The position numbers and the translations under genes are program-made. A DNA stretch of 11,946 nt from Trichomonas tenax (Eukaryota > Parabasalia > Trichomonadida > Trichomonadidae), in assembly GCA_023091735.1 (NCBI GenBank), contig JALKBU010001371.1, positions 1 through 11,946 of the forward strand. The letters are read 5' to 3'. The notes below the pieces were generated by a model, which searched no databases, was not told the DNA's origin, and saw nothing but the letters and a program-made list of their open reading frames with translations. Shown here in pieces: positions 7,469 through 11,946 of the stretch; the first letter of the stretch is position 1; the number at the start of each line of letters is the position of its first letter.

Positions 7469-7508
7469 CTAAATTTGAAAAGTTTATTAATTGAGAAGAA
7501 TAACACAC
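7426..7508. repeat. 12-bp inverted repeat at the broken end of the ankyrin relic
   Basis: GTGTGTTATTCT (7426-7437) and AGAATAACACAC (7497-7508) are perfect inverse copies with a 59-base interval. They flank the point where the ankyrin frame is lost, which fits a small insertion or rearrangement there. Confidence 0.45.
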
Positions 7509-8379
7509 GGAGCTTATGTGCGAACACTTGGAATACTTTTTTTCAAAAAAAAGCTAAAAAAGCATATTTGTGATTAGATTTACCTATTTATCATCGACAA
7601 TAACATATTTTACGTTATAAAAATGCTATACAATGGTAATATAATATATTATAATGAGTAAAGCACATCATGGCAAATCAATGTTCTTGATGCAAGATAT
7701 ATCTAATATTTTAATGAAATATAGACTTTATTAGCTAATTCTTTAATATATCATGCACAACATGATTTTGTACATTGCGTTTCAATAACTTAGCAAAAAG
7801 TTAATCCAGTGAGTTAAAAAAAGAGTTTCGCCGACTTTGCTTATCAATTTTAGACAAGCTTGATTTATTTGTAATTTGATATAATGAAAGTGTACTCTTA
7901 CGTGTTCATATTCCAAACGAGCAATGTATATCACTATTGAACCACTGAGCTCCAATAGATGCCATATTAACATAAAACTCAAATAACAAAAACCAATACA
8001 TATTAAAATTCTCATAACATGTATTTTAGAAATAAATTCTCTTTCTTTTATTAAATGCTTTCCATAAAATCACACATCTGGCATTTGACATCTGACACTT
8101 TGCATGTCAGAATTTCCGAAAAAGTGGGGTATTCCTGAAGCGATACTTAGTTTCATCAATAATATAACGAAATTCACTTACCATGACAGGATTGCTTCAA
8201 TTGCATTACATATGTCCCGGTTAGACAGGAGATAGACCTTAATGAAATTAGTTTCATGAGAGAGCATAATGATGGCTTTGAGAAAAAATGTTGGCATTTT
8301 TTTTTCAAAAACTATAAATGCAATTGGAGAAGCTTAGAATTAAACAAACATTTATAATTAAACAAACAAAAAATAAAAT
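7469..8379. other. Spacer without a visible gene
   Basis: This is AT-rich spacer between the ankyrin relic and the 3' end of the SWIM-RING gene. Frames at 7358-7573 (plus) and 7782-8015 (minus) are low in G+C and without motifs. A minor hairpin CTGACA/TGTCAG with a 7-base loop lies at about 8092-8110. Confidence 0.5.
8351..8354 (-). terminator. TAAA 25 nt after the SWIM-RING stop (candidate poly(A) signal)
   Basis: Read on the minus strand, this TAAA lies 25 nt beyond the TGA of the SWIM-RING gene, in a T-rich 3' flank. It fits a trichomonad poly(A) tetramer but is not specific. Confidence 0.3.
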
Positions 8380-9768
8380 TCATGATCGAGGAAAATTCGT
8401 GACCATCAAGTTATCGAAATCGCTGTTATCTGATGGATTCTTGGGTCTTTCTTTTGGCGCTGCGTGACGTGGAGGACGCGTCATTCTTGATCTGTCGATT
8501 GGTGGAAGACTCTCGTTGCTGCTGGAGAAATCGCCAATGTTGAGACCGTTAATTTCGCCGTCAAATTCAGGAGTGCTGTGTGATGGAATCGGACGCTGAA
8601 CTCTTCTTGGGACTTGACGCCCGAACTCGTGAACTGTCACTTCTTCTTCAACAAAAGGCTGATTCATGTATTGCAGATTGGATTCGCGCTTTTCAAGAAC
8701 TCTGACTTTCGGCCTCGCAGGTGGAAGTCGAGGCTCTGAATTCTCTCTGCGCGCGAAGTTGCTTTCGAGTTCAGGCATGTTTAGACCTTCCACGCCTGGA
8801 GGGGGTTCAAATCTCCTTTTCGGAGGAATTCCGCGCGGATTTGGTCTGACAACGACATTTCTCGTCGCTTGCTGACTGTTGACTGCTCTCGGCGTCGAAG
8901 AAACATCACCTCTGAATTGATTCGATGTTAGAACAAGATATGGTGTCGCAGGGATGTCTCTCTGATGTCTCGTGTTTGCTATTATCGCAGCAGCAGCCGC
9001 ACTTCGTGGATTTGAAGGCTTCGGCTTTGGTTTTGTTGAATTTTGCGCTCGCGGTTGATCGAGTCTTAGCAACAAGTCATAATCATCAGGGGATATCTCC
9101 CTTGTCATCAGATCTTTTATTTCCTCAGGCGAAAGGTTCGGTGGAGCGTCTTTTGGTGGTTTTTTAGGTGGCGCATTAATTCCCAACATGTCGAGCTTAG
9201 ATCTGCAAATAGGACACGTAGGCTCTTCACCGTAGTCTCTGCGGGACTGGATCCACTCTTTAACGCACTTTCTGTGGAAGTTTCCGCCGCATCCACATCT
9301 GCACCAAGCGATTTTCGATTTATCACAGTCGCAGAGGTTATCGTAGCAAATTGGGCAGACATCCTCCTCTCCAATCGGCAATCTTTTGACTTTTGTCTTT
9401 CCAGATTTCGTTTTGTACTTTTCTTGAGGTTTTCGGGGCTCAACAGCCCGTGTTTTTCCATCTATGATCAAATTTACTTCGTATTCTGATAGTGGTTGCT
9501 TAAAAAGAATCGGATTTTCTTTCGGCACTCCGAAATATTTCATTAAAATGTAGATAATGTGTATGCATAAGTCAGTGGACTTGCAGGTGCAGTTGTGAGT
9601 CTCGCCAATATTGACTGTAAAGCGCTCTTTTGACCCAATCTGTTTCACAATGAACTTTGTGACGCCTCTGGGGTCGAGAACGAACCTCACCCCGCCGCCC
9701 TGGACCTCCTCGACGACTTCGCGCACGGCTTCGCTCATCACTTCCCCTTGACGAGGCGCACGATGCAT
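8380..9768 (-). CDS. SWIM and RING zinc-finger protein, probable E3 ubiquitin ligase
   Basis: The intact gene encodes 462 residues from ATG 9768 (a stop lies two codons upstream) to TGA 8380-8382; Met11 is an alternative start. Residues about 45-75 form a SWIM finger, C-x-C-x5-C-x-H (Cys60, Cys62, Cys68, His70). A basic linker leads to a RING finger at about 138-188: CPIC, then CDC, CRCGC, His165, Cys168 and CPIC at 185-188. A conserved-looking segment (LSPEEIKDLMTREISPDDYD then LLLRLD, 212-236) follows, as in ZSWIM2-type ligases. The last 220 residues are disordered and rich in Pro, Arg and Ser. The RING would recruit an E2 and the SWIM a protein or nucleic-acid partner. Composition is far above the spacer and no frame damage is seen. 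No initiator match was found within about 50 bases of the ATG. Confidence 0.88.
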   Translation of the reverse strand: MHRAPRQGEVMSEAVREVVEEVQGGGVRFVLDPRGVTKFIVKQIGSKERFTVNIGETHNCTCKSTDLCIHIIYILMKYFGVPKENPILFKQPLSEYEVNLIIDGKTRAVEPRKPQEKYKTKSGKTKVKRLPIGEEDVCPICYDNLCDCDKSKIAWCRCGCGGNFHRKCVKEWIQSRRDYGEEPTCPICRSKLDMLGINAPPKKPPKDAPPNLSPEEIKDLMTREISPDDYDLLLRLDQPRAQNSTKPKPKPSNPRSAAAAAIIANTRHQRDIPATPYLVLTSNQFRGDVSSTPRAVNSQQATRNVVVRPNPRGIPPKRRFEPPPGVEGLNMPELESNFARRENSEPRLPPARPKVRVLEKRESNLQYMNQPFVEEEVTVHEFGRQVPRRVQRPIPSHSTPEFDGEINGLNIGDFSSSNESLPPIDRSRMTRPPRHAAPKERPKNPSDNSDFDNLMVTNFPRS

Positions 9769-9916
9769 TTTTTATTGTTATTTTAAAACGTACAATAAAT
9801 TTTTTGTTTTCATGAAAAATAACATCTGCTTTAGATACTGAATCTTTTTTTCGGCTAAATTTTTGATTTTAATTACTCGATAACATTAATTGTTGATTTG
9901 CGAGACATATAGTTGA

Positions 9917-10140
9917 TTTTGAGACTTTAAGAATTGCAAAATATATAATATTGTGGTCAAAGAAGTTATGCTTAAAATATTTAGTCATAAAAATGATATT
10001 TTGGTGATCATTTATTTGATAAAATTTAATGATGTTATTTTTCTGCTTTAATAGCGCTAACATCAATAGAATATATTAAAAATGTAATTTTTCGAATATG
10101 TTTTGAGATTAAATGCAAAATATGATATTGTGCTCAAAGG
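9917..10140 (+). repeat. Imperfect direct repeat, about 45 bp
   Basis: The two copies (9917-9965 and 10101-10140) share TTTTGAGA, then TGCAAAATAT, TATTGTG, a one-base change, and TCAAAG, with several small gaps. They lie about 184 bp apart. This may be an old duplication or remnants of a dispersed element. Confidence 0.35.
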
Positions 10141-10568
10141 CTTTAAAATCTAGTTAAACATCGATATAAAGGACAATTGTAATGGGTTATGACAGCGAAA
10201 TAAGTTTTATAAATTAATTTCACGGACATTACAAAACATTGAACACCAATTGTTGGATTCCTATCATTTCCGGAGAGTTTCAAGATGTTTTACACTATCA
10301 GATTCACAAACTAACATAAATAAAGTTATTGATCAAATTATGATTATATCAATTGATTTTTGCGAACATAAACATGGAACAAAGAATAGCTTCTGAAAAG
10401 AAAATGATGAGGAGTCAAAAATGATGACATTATGCATAATCATTCTGTGATTTTTTGAGAAAAGCAGATTTTTTGAAAGAATTTTTTACGATACACACTC
10501 ATACAAAGATATTACTGCTTAGTTATATATGAAACCGCTGTGAGCGAAATCCAAAGACCATTTTTAGT

Positions 10569-10573
10569 TCACA
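10569..10573 (+). promoter_or_regulatory. Initiator-like TCACA ahead of a short ORF
   Basis: TCACA matches the trichomonad initiator, and its A (10571) is 16 nt ahead of ATG 10587. Motif and spacing closely mirror those of the nucleoplasmin-like gene. Confidence 0.35.
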
Positions 10574-10586
10574 TAATAATTGTTTT

Positions 10587-10679
10587 ATGGTGTCAGAATG
10601 TGTTCGAACACTGTTTGAGTTAAATATAGATTATTTAGAACATCGAGAGATGATATTTAAAGAACAACAAGAAAAATAA
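10587..10679 (+). CDS. Short ORF of 30 residues behind an initiator motif
   Basis: An ATG-to-TAA frame encodes 30 charged residues (VSECVRTLFELNIDYLEHRE then MIFKEQQEK) with helix-forming character. It converges on the Myb gene, ending 12 bp from the Myb stop, and overlaps that gene's 3' flank. The initiator 16 nt upstream is the main support. It is too short to classify. It could be a microprotein, the start of a truncated gene, or chance. Confidence 0.25.
   Translation: MVSECVRTLFELNIDYLEHREMIFKEQQEK
10656..10659 (-). terminator. TAAA 31 nt after the Myb stop (candidate poly(A) signal)
   Basis: On the minus strand this is the first TAAA after the Myb TGA, in a T-rich tract. It lies inside the short opposing ORF, so one of the two readings may be wrong. 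Confidence 0.25.
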
Positions 10680-10690
10680 GGAAAAACAAA

Positions 10691-11161
10691 TCAATTTTCA
10701 TCAGACTGTGATGAAGAGCTCTTAGAACGTCTTTCTGACTGCCTGAGAAGCATTTGCCATCTATTGCGAATGGCATTATCAGATCTATGAACAAAAAATT
10801 TTGCAATCTTTGCCCAATGTGTTCCGAACTCCCTGTATTTGGCAACAAGGAGTTTATCCTCTTCCATAGTCCATGGGTCATCTCTCAGATTAGGATTCAA
10901 ATAGTTGTTCCATCATTCTCTGCATTGTCTTGGATTTCTCTTTTTCATCATCTCAGAGATGTGTATCCAGTCATTGGAACCGTACTGCTTGATGAGTGAT
11001 GTCAATCTCGTATCCTCTTTTGGAGTGAACTTCATCTTCTTCGAGGCTTTCCTCGTCTCGATAACTTGAACTGGCTGAGGCAATGGGAGCAGCGGCTGGA
11101 AGTTGAACATGCCCAGCATGATGCTCTGTACCGGGGGAAGCATGTATCTGCAATCACACAT
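10691..11161 (-). pseudogene. R2R3 Myb DNA-binding protein gene with one in-frame TGA
   Basis: A single frame of 156 codons runs from ATG 11161 (ATG 11143 is the alternative) to TGA 10691-10693, with one internal TGA at 10913-10915. A Pro-rich N terminus (about 7-35) precedes R2 (44-88: KFTPKEDTRL, Trp65, NPRQCRE, Trp84; Phe45 replaces the first Trp). R3 follows (96-138: DPWTMEEDKLL, Trp97, Trp116, FVHRSDNAIRNRWQML with Trp135), then a Ser-rich tail. This matches the trichomonad R2R3 Mybs, nuclear factors that bind promoter Myb sites. The TGA falls where relatives have Arg in CRERWNNYLNP, at the R2 recognition helix, from AGA or CGA by one change. Everything else is intact, so this is a fresh pseudogene, an allele, a sequencing error or readthrough. 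If terminated, R3 is lost and DNA binding with it. No initiator lies within 50 bases. Confidence 0.8.
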
Positions 11162-11526
11162 CAAATTAAAATAGCTAAGATCGATCTCAATTTTTCAGAG
11201 CAATTTGTCCAAAATATTTTGAGTGAAAATGCGGTCAATAGCATTTGAATTAATTTTTTACCTCTCAGAGTATTCTCGTACTCTCAGGGAATGCTGCAGG
11301 AATGATTGGAAACCGATGAAGTTTATTTACAGACCAATTGTTAAATCAATGATTTTATATTTTTTTGCTTTTTTTGATAGTGTTTTATCATTGATATAAC
11401 AATTTGAGTTTGTTTTTTTGACGCGTTTCTTTCAATTTGGAAACCATTTCTTGGCTATTTGCAGAATATATGATTGACAGATTGCTTATTCTCGATATTC
11501 AAAATACTTTTTAAATGAAGTTATAT

Positions 11527-11631
11527 AAACTATATTTTTTAATCTAGGTACTCCTCTCAATTTTTTCAAGGGGGCCCACTCAATATTGTGAGGAACACGC
11601 CCGTAGAATACCTAGATTAAAAATGTAGTTT
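11527..11631. mobile_element. 105-bp nested hairpin element
   Basis: The left arm (11527-11550, ending TTTAATCTAGGTA) and right arm (11609-11631, starting TACCTAGATTAAAAA) pair almost perfectly over 23-24 bases, with one mismatch and one extra base. An inner stem, CCTCTCAAT (11553-11561) with ATTGTGAGG (11585-11593), encloses a G+C-rich loop containing GGGGGCCC. The centre differs sharply in composition from its surroundings. A TA dinucleotide can be drawn on both sides, as for mariner-like insertions, but this is weak in AT-rich DNA. It may be a tiny MITE or a structured RNA. Confidence 0.5.
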
Positions 11632-11688
11632 AATAATAATTATTTTATTATATAATAAAAATTGAACATATTTCTGCCATTTGTAGTT

Positions 11689-11805
11689 TATATGAACGAA
11701 TCGATGCTATATGAAAATATTTAAAGGTTTATAATGAATTCGGACTTGAGACTTTAAATGAAGTTATATATATGAACAAATCGATGCGATATGATAATAT
11801 TTAAA
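11689..11805 (+). repeat. 37-bp direct repeat, 80 bp apart
   Basis: TATATGAAC-R-AATCGATGC, then K-ATATGA-W-AATATTTAAA, occurs at 11689-11725 and 11769-11805 with three differences. A further shared tract, AAATGAAGTTATATA, lies at about 11514-11527 and again just before the second copy. Confidence 0.65.
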
Positions 11806-11946
11806 TGAAAATCTACAGACGTCACTGAATTTTCTACGCCTACTCAAACATCTCGATTTTTCTCCACCAGTATGAATATTTAAGGTCTAATTTTGGTGGC
11901 AAATGAAAAATTTTCCCATCTAAAATGCTGTGGATATATAAAGCAT

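Larger units (their letters stand above)
9769..10586. other. Spacer with an imperfect direct repeat, no gene seen
   Basis: This is AT-rich upstream flank of the SWIM-RING gene. The only structure I can support is an imperfect direct repeat (9917-9965 and 10101-10140). No ORF has coding composition. Confidence 0.5.
11162..11946. other. Upstream flank of Myb with hairpin element and short repeats
   Basis: No gene is seen. The part at about 11261-11328 has raised G+C and a 22-codon minus-strand frame in phase with Myb (see findings). Beyond it are the nested hairpin at 11527-11631 and a direct repeat at 11689-11805. Confidence 0.5.

Noticed and set aside
7782..8015. 77-codon minus-strand frame
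   Set aside because: Low G+C, no family pattern and no initiator.
8798..8818. tRNA T-arm-like GGGGGTTCAAATCTCC
   Set aside because: It lies within the SWIM-RING coding sequence, and no acceptor stem, D arm or anticodon arm can be built around it.
8666..9489. Several plus-strand frames opposite the SWIM-RING gene
   Set aside because: They are antisense shadows. The minus frame carries the zinc-binding Cys/His pattern.
1..11946. CRISPR array, rRNA or bacterial operon signals
   Set aside because: There are no spaced identical repeats, no rRNA-like blocks, and gene spacing and signals are those of a eukaryote.

Overview
The window looks like nuclear DNA of a trichomonad parabasalid (Trichomonas vaginalis or a relative). 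AT-rich spacers (roughly 70% A+T by eye) separate short, apparently intronless genes with clearly higher G+C. Three candidate starts have a match to the trichomonad initiator (TCA, pyrimidine, T or A) 15-18 bases upstream. TAAA tetranucleotides lie at or just after the stop codons. The gene content also fits: an R2R3 Myb with the trichomonad-style R2 helix, a SWIM plus RING protein, an ankyrin-repeat relic, and a GH16 glycoside hydrolase of Bacteroidetes-like sequence. The species cannot be fixed from this sequence alone.

Layout. Bases 1-3250 hold no convincing gene, only a strong hairpin (385-420), two G+C-raised relic-like islands (about 1510-1690 and 2240-2690) and a duplicated promoter-like block. 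Two plus-strand reading frames follow: a doubtful 122-residue ORF (3252-3620) and a better-supported disordered 171-residue protein (3760-4275). Next is a 299-bp inverted-repeat transposon-like element (4746-5044) with a 21-bp tandem array inside. It abuts the 3' end of a broken minus-strand GH16 gene (5037-6287). A nucleoplasmin-like protein (6776-7174, plus) follows a spacer dense in a TGNCATGTAAA-like motif, with an ankyrin relic on the minus strand just beyond it (7223-7468). An intact SWIM-RING protein (8380-9768, minus) and an R2R3 Myb gene (10691-11161, minus) come next. The last 780 bases hold a 105-bp nested hairpin element and short direct repeats.

How the genes relate. There is no operon; these are independent eukaryotic transcription units. 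The likely roles are ubiquitin ligation (SWIM-RING), histone chaperoning (nucleoplasmin-like) and transcription control (Myb), beside decaying carbohydrate-degradation and ankyrin genes. The point most worth checking is that five in-frame stops interrupt otherwise well-preserved frames, four in GH16 and one in Myb. All five are TGA, with no frameshift within either gene. Decay is the simplest explanation, but the pattern merits comparison with paralogues and RNA.
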